Assembly: GCA_002371235.1 (NCBI GenBank)
Contig: DFGN01000008.1
Location: 1 to 14,560, forward strand
Reading direction: 5' to 3'
From: Candidatus Saccharibacteria bacterium UBA3749
GTDB lineage: Bacteria; Patescibacteriota; Saccharimonadia; Saccharimonadales; Saccharimonadaceae
Length of the DNA: 14,560 nucleotides
Shown one piece after another: positions 1 to 5,921 of this stretch (positions within the stretch are counted from its first letter, which is position 1; every line of letters starts with the position of its first letter). The notes beneath the pieces are model-generated. The model made no database searches. It was not told the DNA's origin and was given only the letters and a program-made list of their open reading frames with translations. Both the position numbers and the translations under genes were made by a program.

Positions 1-1
1 A

Positions 2-205
2 ATGGCTGGAACTAAAGCTGGCGGTATGAAAGCCGCTGCAACTAATAAGGCTAAATACGGTAAAGAGTTTTATGCTCGTATCGGTAAAAAAGGTGGCCAA
101 AATGGCCACACCGGTGGTTTCGCTGCTAACCCTGCGTTAGCTCGTATCGCTGGTGCTAAGGGCGGACGTATTTCTCGTCGTGGCCCAGCTAAGAAAGCTG
201 CCTAA
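2..205 (+). CDS. KGG-repeat stress-type small basic protein (YciG/con-10-like)
   Basis: This 67-residue protein is basic and rich in Gly, Ala and Lys. It contains two KGG motifs, at residues 30-32 and 53-55, separated by a GGFAANPALARIAG-type linker. That spacing is typical of the small stress-induced KGG proteins (YciG/GsiB/con-10-like), which are hydrophilic and probably disordered. Their biochemical role is poorly known. The ATG begins at base 2, so no ribosome binding site is visible and the true start could lie before the window. The gene ends in TAA and is followed by a long hairpin-forming element with a T-run. The family call rests on the repeated motif and is fairly secure; any specific function is not. 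Confidence 0.75.
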   Translation: MAGTKAGGMKAAATNKAKYGKEFYARIGKKGGQNGHTGGFAANPALARIAGAKGGRISRRGPAKKAA

Positions 206-213
206 GTAGTAGC

Positions 214-337
214 AAAAGAAACACGAATAGCGTCCTTCGAGACCGTCCGCGACTAATGAGGAGCGGATTGAGCGAAGCGCCGTCTGTAACGACAGGCCAG
301 CGCGAGCGAGTCAAGAAAGACGCTTTTGTGTTTTTTT
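214..337 (+). terminator. Large structured terminator-like element after the KGG gene
   Basis: A long-range stem can be drawn. AGCGTC (229-234) pairs with GACGCT (319-324). It extends outward through ACAC (221-224) with GTGT (328-331) and an A-rich/T-rich pair ending in a run of seven Ts (331-337). It extends inward through TTC/GAA and GAC/GTC. The interior is GC-rich and holds further small hairpins, such as CTGT-AACG-ACAG at 284-295. The T-tract after a stem fits an intrinsic terminator, but the roughly 85-nt branched interior is much larger than usual. It could equally be a processed small RNA or a REP-like extragenic repeat. Folding was done by eye. Confidence 0.5.
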
Positions 338-386
338 GTTGTTATTGAGATATGCTCGAAGTGGGCGACCAGTTCCAGAAATGATA

Positions 387-800
387 CTATTTTTTGTTAC
401 TTTTAAATGCCTCGCACGATGGACAATGGTACCGAGAATCTGGTGTCTGATATCGTGTTAATCCGCACTTCGGGCAGCGTGATTTCTGGTGTAGCCAATC
501 TCTGTACGTATCTAATTCGGTTTGAATAAGCTCTTCATCGATCGCCACGTCATAATTGTGTGCTAGTTCTTTCGCTTTTTCCCAGGCGGCGGCTTCCATT
601 TTTAGTCTTTCGACATCGATAGCAAAAAAGCGATGCCCTAGCAGTGCGTGCCCCAATTCGTGTAGTAACAACAGCTCGAAGTTCTCCGCATCAGTCTCGT
701 AAACAATTGTCTTGGGCGGTCGAAAAGAGAATCGTTCACCAGGAATGACCCTAAACTTCGGATAATCCGATTTAATTCGATCCAGTAGAGCCTGATTCAT
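387..800 (-). CDS. Small HExxH zinc metallopeptidase (ImmA/IrrE-like) with C-terminal zinc ribbon
   Basis: The 137-residue product has a HELGH motif at residues 47-51 in a hydrophobic helix. Glutamates follow in the next helix (E69, E74), the likely place of the third zinc ligand. This arrangement fits minimal gluzincin/ImmA-IrrE-type peptidases. The C-terminus carries four cysteines as CPKC (109-112) and CPSC (126-129), a classic zinc ribbon. No signal peptide or membrane segment is seen, so it should be cytoplasmic. Its ATG overlaps the TGA of the upstream ROK gene (ATGA at 797-800), so the two are probably co-transcribed and translationally coupled. The substrate is unknown; ImmA-like enzymes often cleave regulators, but that role is only a guess here. 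Confidence 0.7.
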   Translation of the reverse strand: MNQALLDRIKSDYPKFRVIPGERFSFRPPKTIVYETDAENFELLLLHELGHALLGHRFFAIDVERLKMEAAAWEKAKELAHNYDVAIDEELIQTELDTYRDWLHQKSRCPKCGLTRYQTPDSRYHCPSCEAFKSNKK

Positions 801-1582
801 CGTGGTTTAATACTGTTTATTTGTTCCTTAGCATAGAGGTAACATCCGTAAATAACGGATTCTGTTGGTCGTTTCGGTCTTTTTAGCCTCACACCGGGGT
901 ATTTAGGCAAGAATTTAACGTATAATTTGAAAATCTTGCCAAGCGGTCCTCCAAGCACAACGGTGTTAGGATGATACTCATTGATAATATCGGGTAAGCC
1001 CAGGTTGATGCGAAATGCGATATCCTGTAACACCTTTTTTTGGCGTAAATCGGTTGCGAGATCAACGTGATAGTATTTTTCTAAAGCGCTAGCCGCTGCA
1101 ATATCTTCCCATTCTAGTTTTTGGCCTTGATATTGGTAAATACGGTGTCCAGGCTCAAAATCACTCGAATAGGGAAGAATACGATTGTCTTGAGTGATAC
1201 CTCCACCAATTCCGGTCGAAAAAGTTAAGAAAATTGTTTTGCCAGGGATTCGATAACCTTCGTATAGCGTAGCTAGATTTGCATCATTTTCAAACCAAAT
1301 CGGGCAATTGAATAAATTTTTTATAGGGGTAATAATGTCGATATTATCCCAATTTCGATTGCCAAATTTTACTGAATAATTTTTTTGTACAAGACCGGGG
1401 ATTGCTACGGTAATAGCCTTAATTCTATATTTCCTAAATCGTTCTAAACCATCTACTAAGTCATTGATAAATGTCTTAGAGCCCTGTGCGGTTTTGAATT
1501 TCAAACGCCTGATTACTCTGCCACGCTTTGAGAATAGTGCAATTAGCGTTTTGGTGCCTCCGATATCAATCGCTAGATACAT
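797..1582 (-). CDS. ROK family sugar kinase-like protein
   Basis: The 261-residue protein starts with the ASKHA phosphate loop DIGGTKT (residues 6-12). It has the catalytic-type NDAN around D100, the second phosphate motif STGIGGG (122-128) and an adenosine-type LGGPLG near 210-215. These are hallmarks of ROK glucokinase/N-acetylmannosamine-type kinases. EPGH (143-146) supplies the usual ROK histidine. The following cysteine cluster (CxCGxxGCxE), which normally completes the structural zinc site, is absent and is replaced by YQYQGQKLEWED. The protein is also shorter than the usual ~300 residues and has no N-terminal HTH, so it is a kinase-type rather than a repressor-type ROK. The substrate sugar cannot be read from sequence. 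It is the first gene of a two-gene unit with the metallopeptidase. A -10 box lies 6 nt before the ATG, with no Shine-Dalgarno sequence. Confidence 0.8.
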   Translation of the reverse strand: MYLAIDIGGTKTLIALFSKRGRVIRRLKFKTAQGSKTFINDLVDGLERFRKYRIKAITVAIPGLVQKNYSVKFGNRNWDNIDIITPIKNLFNCPIWFENDANLATLYEGYRIPGKTIFLTFSTGIGGGITQDNRILPYSSDFEPGHRIYQYQGQKLEWEDIAAASALEKYYHVDLATDLRQKKVLQDIAFRINLGLPDIINEYHPNTVVLGGPLGKIFKLYVKFLPKYPGVRLKRPKRPTESVIYGCYLYAKEQINSIKPR

Positions 1583-1588
1583 AACTTG

Positions 1589-1597
1589 ATTATATCA
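1589..1597 (-). promoter_or_regulatory. Extended -10 promoter of the ROK gene (leaderless)
   Basis: On the minus strand this reads TGATATAAT, a consensus extended -10. Only six bases (CAAGTT) separate it from the ATG at 1580-1582, so transcription should begin at or next to the start codon. It lies 9 nt from the oppositely oriented rpsA -10, so the two promoters are divergent and close enough to compete. Confidence 0.65.
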
Positions 1598-1605
1598 TAG
1601 ATCTT

Positions 1606-1614
1606 TGCTATAAT
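1606..1614 (+). promoter_or_regulatory. Extended -10 promoter of rpsA
   Basis: TGCTATAAT is a consensus extended -10. The predicted start of transcription, around 1620-1622, falls right before the 5' arm of the inverted repeat at 1624, so the transcript would begin with the whole structured leader. No good -35 hexamer is visible, which is common for extended -10 promoters. Confidence 0.6.
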
Positions 1615-1623
1615 TAACAGAGT

Positions 1624-1744
1624 TTAGGCTCATTCACTGGCTTATATTAATATGTAGCGCCGAATGGTTATAGCTTGCAGGGCTTGCCCCTGGAACAATA
1701 AATTTATAGAACCTGAAATATCGGGAGTCAGTGAATGAGCCTAA
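1624..1744 (+). promoter_or_regulatory. Nested inverted-repeat leader of rpsA, candidate cis-regulatory RNA
   Basis: A perfect 16-base inverted repeat frames the leader: TTAGGCTCATTCACTG at 1624-1639 and its complement at 1729-1744. Inside it, shorter complementary pairs nest in order: CCGA (1660-1663) with TCGG (1721-1724), GGTT (1666-1669) with AACC (1710-1713), and CAGGG (1678-1682) with CCCTG (1688-1692). The outer stem ends inside the purine-rich Shine-Dalgarno tract AAGGAAGG (1743-1750). Folding could therefore alter ribosome access to rpsA, whose product commonly controls its own synthesis in other bacteria. I do not recognise a known riboswitch family. Confidence 0.6.
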
Positions 1745-1763
1745 GGAAGGAATAATAACAAAT

Positions 1764-2834
1764 ATGGCAGATGCCAAGAAAATAACAATGGATGACCTTA
1801 TCGCTGAGAACGAAGGTGCATTCAAAAAAGCAAGTGCAGGAGAAACAATTAAAGGTACTGTTCTCTCAGTCAAGAAGCACGAAATACTAGTCGACCTAGG
1901 CGCTCAAGGCGTAGGTTTAGTGCCACGCCGCGAGGCTTCCTATGTTAGGAATCTTAATGTAGGTGACGAAGTGACGGTTTCGGTTATTGAAGCCGAGATG
2001 GACGATGGTTATGTCCTCTTATCACTACGTAAAGCAGTTAAAGATAAAGGCTGGGACGAAATATTATCTAAGTTGGATAGCAACGAAACTATCGATGTTA
2101 CGCCATTTGATGCTAATAGGGGTGGCTTATTAGTCGAATATGAAGGTATTCGTGGTTTCTTGCCTGTCTCGCAATTATCAGCTGAACACTACCCACGCGT
2201 TGGCTCATCGGACAAGGATGAGATTTTGCAACGTCTCAATTCCTTAGTTGGTGGTACCATCAAGGTACGTATTCTAGATGCCAATAAGAGGGAGAACAAG
2301 CTTATATTGTCTGAAAAAGAAGCCATCAAAGATGGATTAGCAGAGAGATTTGCCGAACTCAAGGTTGGTGATGTTGTAAAGGGCGTCGTTACTGGTGTGG
2401 TTGACTTCGGCGTGTTTGTCAATGTAGACGGCATCGAAGGTCTTATCCATATCTCTGAAATCTCATGGGAGCGCGTCAGTAATCCATCTGATTACGTCAA
2501 GGTTGGCGACATCATTGAGGCCAAGATTATAGCTATCGACAAAGAGCGTTTGTCTCTCTCAATGAAGCAACTAGTAGAAGACCCTTGGATTTCAGAAGTT
2601 AGTGCTTTGAAGAAGGGCGCTAAAGTAGAAGGTACCGTGACGAGAATTACGCCATTCGGTGCATTTGTACAGATTTCGCCAGCGGTGGAAGCGTTGGTGC
2701 ATGTTTCAGAGTTGGGCGAAGGCTCCGATGTTGACCCGGAGAAAGTCTTCACTTTAAACGAGCGCAAGAGCTTCAAGGTTCTCGATATTGATAAGGATAA
2801 TCGTAAGATTTCTCTATCTGTTATCAAGAAATAA
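1764..2834 (+). CDS. rpsA: Ribosomal protein S1 (four S1 domains)
   Basis: From the ATG at 1764 the protein has 356 residues and consists of four S1/OB-fold RNA-binding domains, at roughly residues 27-93, 107-187, 200-270 and 283-356. The third and fourth show the clearest signatures, such as GVVTGVVDFGVFVNVDGIEGLIHISEI and GTVTRITPFGAFVQI. Bacterial S1 binds mRNA on the 30S subunit and helps start translation of structured messages. Four domains is typical of Gram-positive and CPR forms, against six in E. coli. An in-frame GTG at 1731 would add 11 residues, but it lies inside the inverted-repeat arm and has no Shine-Dalgarno. The ATG at 1764 follows AAGGAAGG, with a rather long 13-nt spacer, and starts a typical MADAKK N-terminus. 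A strong terminator follows. Confidence 0.9.
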   Translation: MADAKKITMDDLIAENEGAFKKASAGETIKGTVLSVKKHEILVDLGAQGVGLVPRREASYVRNLNVGDEVTVSVIEAEMDDGYVLLSLRKAVKDKGWDEILSKLDSNETIDVTPFDANRGGLLVEYEGIRGFLPVSQLSAEHYPRVGSSDKDEILQRLNSLVGGTIKVRILDANKRENKLILSEKEAIKDGLAERFAELKVGDVVKGVVTGVVDFGVFVNVDGIEGLIHISEISWERVSNPSDYVKVGDIIEAKIIAIDKERLSLSMKQLVEDPWISEVSALKKGAKVEGTVTRITPFGAFVQISPAVEALVHVSELGEGSDVDPEKVFTLNERKSFKVLDIDKDNRKISLSVIKK

Positions 2835-2865
2835 CCATTATTCGACCATTTGTCGGAGTAGGTTC

Positions 2866-2899
2866 AACAAAAATAGTCCCAATATGGGCTATTTTTGTT
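2866..2899 (+). terminator. Intrinsic terminator after rpsA
   Basis: AACAAAAATAG pairs perfectly with CTATTTTTGTT. An inner CCCA/TGGG pair closes a three-base loop, with one bulged T. The T-rich 3' arm supplies the release tract. The A-rich 5' arm makes it potentially bidirectional. Confidence 0.8.
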
Positions 2900-2961
2900 A
2901 ATTGCTTCCAAAATGTTGCTCCTTAAGCATAGGATATTATCTACCAAAATATTCCTGCTTA

Positions 2962-2970
2962 TGATATAAT
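2962..2970 (+). promoter_or_regulatory. Extended -10 promoter of the acyl-CoA synthetase gene
   Basis: TGATATAAT lies 31 nt before the GTG start. It predicts a leader of roughly 25 nt carrying a Shine-Dalgarno TAAGGAG (2987-2993) 8 nt before the start codon. This gene therefore uses a conventional leader, unlike several neighbours. Confidence 0.6.
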
Positions 2971-3001
2971 TTAATAACAATCAGATTAAGGAGTTATTTT
3001 C

Positions 3002-4723
3002 GTGAAAAACCATAAGAAAGCAAACAATACCAAGCCTTGGCTTAAATATTATGAAGAAGAGGGGATTTCAAGTAATATCGACTATCCAGACTGTTCCATG
3101 GTCGACATGGTAATGCAATCGGCCGAAAAATGGCCAGATAACACAGCCTACATCTATTACGGTCACAAAGTTTCGTATAAGAATTTTGTTCGCAAGATTG
3201 AGAAGACGGCTCGCGCCCTCAAGAATTACGGCGTTAAGGAAGGTGACCGTGTAACTATTTGTATGCCCAATACCCCAGAGGGAATTACTATGGTTTATGC
3301 AGTTAATATGGTTGGTGCTATCTGTAACATGGTCCATCCCTTGTCGTCAGAGAAAGAACTAGAATACTACATCAAGGTTGCCGAATCTAAGTATGTGCTT
3401 GTAATTGATGCAGTCTTCGACAAAATATACAAGCTTCGCGACACCGCAGGACTAGAGCGTATTATTGTTGTCCGTCCATCAGATGGCCTCGGGTTCTTGA
3501 AGAAGAAGCTTTATAATACTCTCCACATTAAGAAGGTTCGTCTTCCGCTTAATGATAACAGGGTAGTATTATGGGAGGATTTTATTGCTAATTCATATTT
3601 CTATCAAGGAAATTATTACGAGGAACGCGGTGGGGAAGATCTTGCCGTCATTATGTATTCTGGTGGTACCACAGGTGCACCCAAAGCGGTAATGCTTTCT
3701 AATCTCAATATCAATGCCGAGTCAATTTGCGATGGTACCATGATTCGCCAGGTAGTCCCCGGTGCTACGGTGCTCTCTATTTTGCCACTGTTCCACTGCT
3801 TCGGGCTTGGCGTCTGTATCCATACACCGCTTTGTAGGGGCATGGGTTGCATCTTGATTCCGGCCTTTTCTCATAAACAGTTTGCCGATATCATTAGAAA
3901 GAATGAGCCGAACTTTATCGTCGGGGTACCTACATTGTTTGAGGCTCTTATCAATACAAAGCTAAAGTCTGACGACCTTAAATCGGTCACGGCTGTCATT
4001 TGCGGTGGTGATGCTTTGAACCAGACTCTCCGCGACAAAGTCAATGAATTCCTAAGTAGCCACGGCTCAAACGCCAAAATCCGCGTTGGCTACGGATTAA
4101 CTGAAGGGTCAGGTGCTGTTTGTCTTTCGCCGGAGAACACCTTCAAAGACGGCATTATCGGAGTGCCATTTCCAGATATGGACTTCAAAATCACCAAGAA
4201 TGACACTTTTAAAGAGTTAAAGGCTGGTGAAGAAGGTGAAATTTGTATTTCTGGTCCGCTTGTCATGATGGGATATCTTGGTGACGATGCTGAGACCGCC
4301 CAGACAATTCGTCTGCACGATGATGGTAAACTCTGGCTTCATACCGGCGACATTGGTTATCTCGGTGACGACGGCTTAATCTATTTTGCCCAGCGTTTGA
4401 AACGTATCATTATCTCATCTGGTTACAATATCTATCCAACTCATCTTGAGTCTATTATTAACTCGCACGAGGCCGTACTTACCTCTACCGTGATTGGCAT
4501 TGACCATCATTATAAGGGTCAAGTACCGAAAGCCTTTATTGTTTTGAAGCCCGGCTACAAGCCAGGTAAGCGCATTGAACGTGAAATTAGGGGGCTACTT
4601 GAACGCAATGTTCCAATTTATGCTCTTCCGGCTGCTTATGAATTTCGCGACAAGCTTCCAACCACCAAGATTGGTAAAGTTGCTTTCCGAGAGCTCGAAA
4701 AAGAAGAAAAATCTAAGAACTAG
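3002..4723 (+). CDS. AMP-dependent acyl-CoA synthetase / acyl-AMP ligase (ANL superfamily)
   Basis: This 573-residue enzyme carries all core adenylation motifs: the phosphate loop YSGGTTGAPK (219-228), GYGLTEGS (363-370), LHTGD (446-450), the hinge region around RLKRIIISSGYNIYP (465-479), and the C-terminal catalytic lysine in PTTKIGK (K559). Such enzymes activate a carboxylic acid with ATP and pass it to CoA or another thiol. The overall form is closest to fatty acyl-CoA ligases (FadD-like), but the substrate cannot be fixed from sequence. The length is normal and there is no membrane segment. The start is GTG with a good Shine-Dalgarno 8 nt upstream. It is followed within 50 nt by a TetR-like gene, which is suggestive of control of lipid use. 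Saccharibacteria are thought to lack fatty acid synthesis, so this may serve host-derived lipids (inference). Confidence 0.85.
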   Translation: MKNHKKANNTKPWLKYYEEEGISSNIDYPDCSMVDMVMQSAEKWPDNTAYIYYGHKVSYKNFVRKIEKTARALKNYGVKEGDRVTICMPNTPEGITMVYAVNMVGAICNMVHPLSSEKELEYYIKVAESKYVLVIDAVFDKIYKLRDTAGLERIIVVRPSDGLGFLKKKLYNTLHIKKVRLPLNDNRVVLWEDFIANSYFYQGNYYEERGGEDLAVIMYSGGTTGAPKAVMLSNLNINAESICDGTMIRQVVPGATVLSILPLFHCFGLGVCIHTPLCRGMGCILIPAFSHKQFADIIRKNEPNFIVGVPTLFEALINTKLKSDDLKSVTAVICGGDALNQTLRDKVNEFLSSHGSNAKIRVGYGLTEGSGAVCLSPENTFKDGIIGVPFPDMDFKITKNDTFKELKAGEEGEICISGPLVMMGYLGDDAETAQTIRLHDDGKLWLHTGDIGYLGDDGLIYFAQRLKRIIISSGYNIYPTHLESIINSHEAVLTSTVIGIDHHYKGQVPKAFIVLKPGYKPGKRIEREIRGLLERNVPIYALPAAYEFRDKLPTTKIGKVAFRELEKEEKSKN

Positions 4724-4760
4724 CCCAAGACACTACTTGATAATCATTGCTCGCCTAAAC

Positions 4761-4766
4761 TATAAT
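4761..4766 (+). promoter_or_regulatory. -10 box directly before the TetR-like gene
   Basis: TATAAT is followed by seven bases and then the ATG at 4774. No Shine-Dalgarno sequence is present. The arrangement predicts a leaderless mRNA, although read-through from the ligase gene cannot be excluded because no terminator is seen between them. Confidence 0.5.
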
Positions 4767-4773
4767 AGTTTTT

Positions 4774-5337
4774 ATGAAAACGAGTGGGCTGACAAAGAAG
4801 AGGATGGCGGACGTGCGTTTCAGAAGGACCGAACAAGCCATCCTCGCTGCATATTACAAGTTAAGGGATTATCCTAGCGCCAAAAGATTAGCCCGCATGG
4901 CAGGCGTATCTCGTACCACTCTTTATCGACACCATAAAAAGATTCAGGCTATTCCACTAGATTATGAAGACTATTTGTATGAAAACTACAGATGTACTAT
5001 CAGGAAATACCTTAAGAATGAAGTCGCTCTTAGGACTCTGTTCCTAAGGACTTTGGTTTTTATCCGTCATAACGACAGAGTTTTCCAAGCTCTATCAATG
5101 GAATACGACAGCAAGATCATGGAGAAAATACTCGACCATCTCAAATCGCGAATTATTTGCGATTGGCGAGCGGTTAATAATATTAACAAAGCATACAAAG
5201 TTTACGAGAAGGGGGTAATTGGTATTATTGAAGAATGGGAGCATCACGGCTTTATAATGAGAGAATTGGATTTAGTATTAGATGATATTTTGTATCTTAC
5301 TCAATCGGCGCACCGGGATCTCTCAACATTACATTAA
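4774..5337 (+). CDS. TetR/AcrR-like transcriptional regulator
   Basis: The 187-residue protein has an N-terminal helix-turn-helix at residues 35-58 (PSAKRLARMAGVSRTTLYRHHKK). This matches the TetR pattern of a first helix, then GVS-xxTLYRH. The remainder is all-helical and unassigned, as expected for a TetR ligand-binding domain, which is poorly conserved. TetR proteins normally repress nearby genes and release DNA on binding a small ligand. It sits between an acyl-CoA ligase and a small exporter-like membrane protein, both possible targets. The predicted start follows a TATAAT by 7 nt. A second ATG at 4804 (MADVRF) is a possible alternative. The HTH is convincing; the family name is likely but not certain. 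Confidence 0.7.
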   Translation: MKTSGLTKKRMADVRFRRTEQAILAAYYKLRDYPSAKRLARMAGVSRTTLYRHHKKIQAIPLDYEDYLYENYRCTIRKYLKNEVALRTLFLRTLVFIRHNDRVFQALSMEYDSKIMEKILDHLKSRIICDWRAVNNINKAYKVYEKGVIGIIEEWEHHGFIMRELDLVLDDILYLTQSAHRDLSTLH

Positions 5338-5347
5338 ATAAAACATG

Positions 5348-5356
5348 TGTTAGAAT
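5348..5356 (+). promoter_or_regulatory. Extended -10 promoter of the small membrane protein (leaderless)
   Basis: TGTTAGAAT is an extended -10 box, followed after six bases (ATAGTT) by the ATG at 5363. No Shine-Dalgarno can fit in that space, so the message is predicted to be leaderless. Confidence 0.55.
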
Positions 5357-5362
5357 ATAGTT

Positions 5363-5851
5363 ATGTTTTGGAAAATCATCATTGTATTACTAATATCAAT
5401 GGTTCCACTGATTGAACTACGTGGTGCCATCCCAGTCGCTGTTGGAATGGACCTAGGGCTTCCAGAGTGGTTAGTGTTAATTATCGCTATTATCGGCAAT
5501 GTTTTACCGGTGCCTGTTATATTCTTTTTTGCGCGAAAAGTTCTTGTTTGGGGTAGCAAATGCAAATGGAAGCCATTTAAGCAGTTCTGTAGTTTTTGCC
5601 TCAAGAAAGGCGAGAAGGCTGGGAAGAGGCTTCTTGAAAATGCCGGCAATGGTGGCACCTTTGTAGCATTATTTCTGTTTGTAGCCGTCCCATTGCCGGG
5701 AACTGGCGCCTGGACTGGCACCTTAGCTGCAAGTGTTCTCAATCTAGATTTTAAGAAAACTATGTTAGCAATCACGGCCGGAGTTCTTACGGCTGGCCTT
5801 ATTATGCTGGCCGTTTCTTTAGGGCTATTCAAGGTTGTGTTCGGTGGATAA
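5363..5851 (+). CDS. Small multidrug-export-like membrane protein (COG2426 type)
   Basis: The 162-residue protein has hydrophobic segments near residues 3-17, 36-58, 100-125 and 134-158, with a basic cytoplasmic-type loop between the second and third. Two family-typical motifs are visible: PLIELRGAIPVAVG at 15-28 and a FVAVPLPGTGAWTGTLAA stretch around 105-125. Together they identify the Sm_multidrug_ex/COG2426 family of small integral membrane proteins. The transport function is a family label with little experimental support. It follows the TetR-like gene after only 25 nt, in the same direction, which is a common arrangement for a regulator and an exporter. Confidence 0.8.
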   Translation: MFWKIIIVLLISMVPLIELRGAIPVAVGMDLGLPEWLVLIIAIIGNVLPVPVIFFFARKVLVWGSKCKWKPFKQFCSFCLKKGEKAGKRLLENAGNGGTFVALFLFVAVPLPGTGAWTGTLAASVLNLDFKKTMLAITAGVLTAGLIMLAVSLGLFKVVFGG

Positions 5852-5875
5852 GTCCTATAAAAAACACTACCATTT

Positions 5876-5895
5876 CATACGTAGTATGTTATACT
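5876..5895 (+). promoter_or_regulatory. Extended -10 promoter with overlapping palindromes before the surface protein
   Basis: The extended -10 TGTTATACT covers 5887-5895. Two inverted repeats overlap it: CATAC-GTA-GTATG (5876-5888) and AGTAT-GTT-ATACT (5883-5895). Palindromes on a -10 box are typical repressor operators. The nearby TetR-like protein is an obvious but untested candidate to bind here. Confidence 0.45.
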
Positions 5896-5921
5896 TAAAA
5901 TAGCTTAATATAGGAGGTGAA

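Noticed and set aside
251..280. Hammerhead-ribozyme-like core (CTAATGAG followed by CGAA)
   Set aside because: The conserved CTGANGA has an A in place of G, the GAAA segment is missing, and no cleavage-site stem fits.
797..799. Possible alternative genetic code (TGA as glycine, as in Gracilibacteria)
   Set aside because: No TGA is found inside the recognisable genes, and the single TGA at the end of the ROK gene falls where family length predicts a stop.
1624..1744. Possible miniature transposable element with 16-bp terminal inverted repeats
   Set aside because: No target-site duplication flanks it, and it fits exactly between a promoter and the rpsA ribosome binding site, so an RNA leader is the simpler reading.
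4575..4877. Overlapping 100-codon plus-strand frame between the ligase and TetR-like genes
   Set aside because: It is an out-of-frame shadow of two well-supported genes and encodes no coherent domain.
5350..5832. Long open frame of 160 codons on the minus strand
   Set aside because: It is antisense to the clearly recognisable small membrane exporter gene, resembles no known family and has no ribosome binding site.
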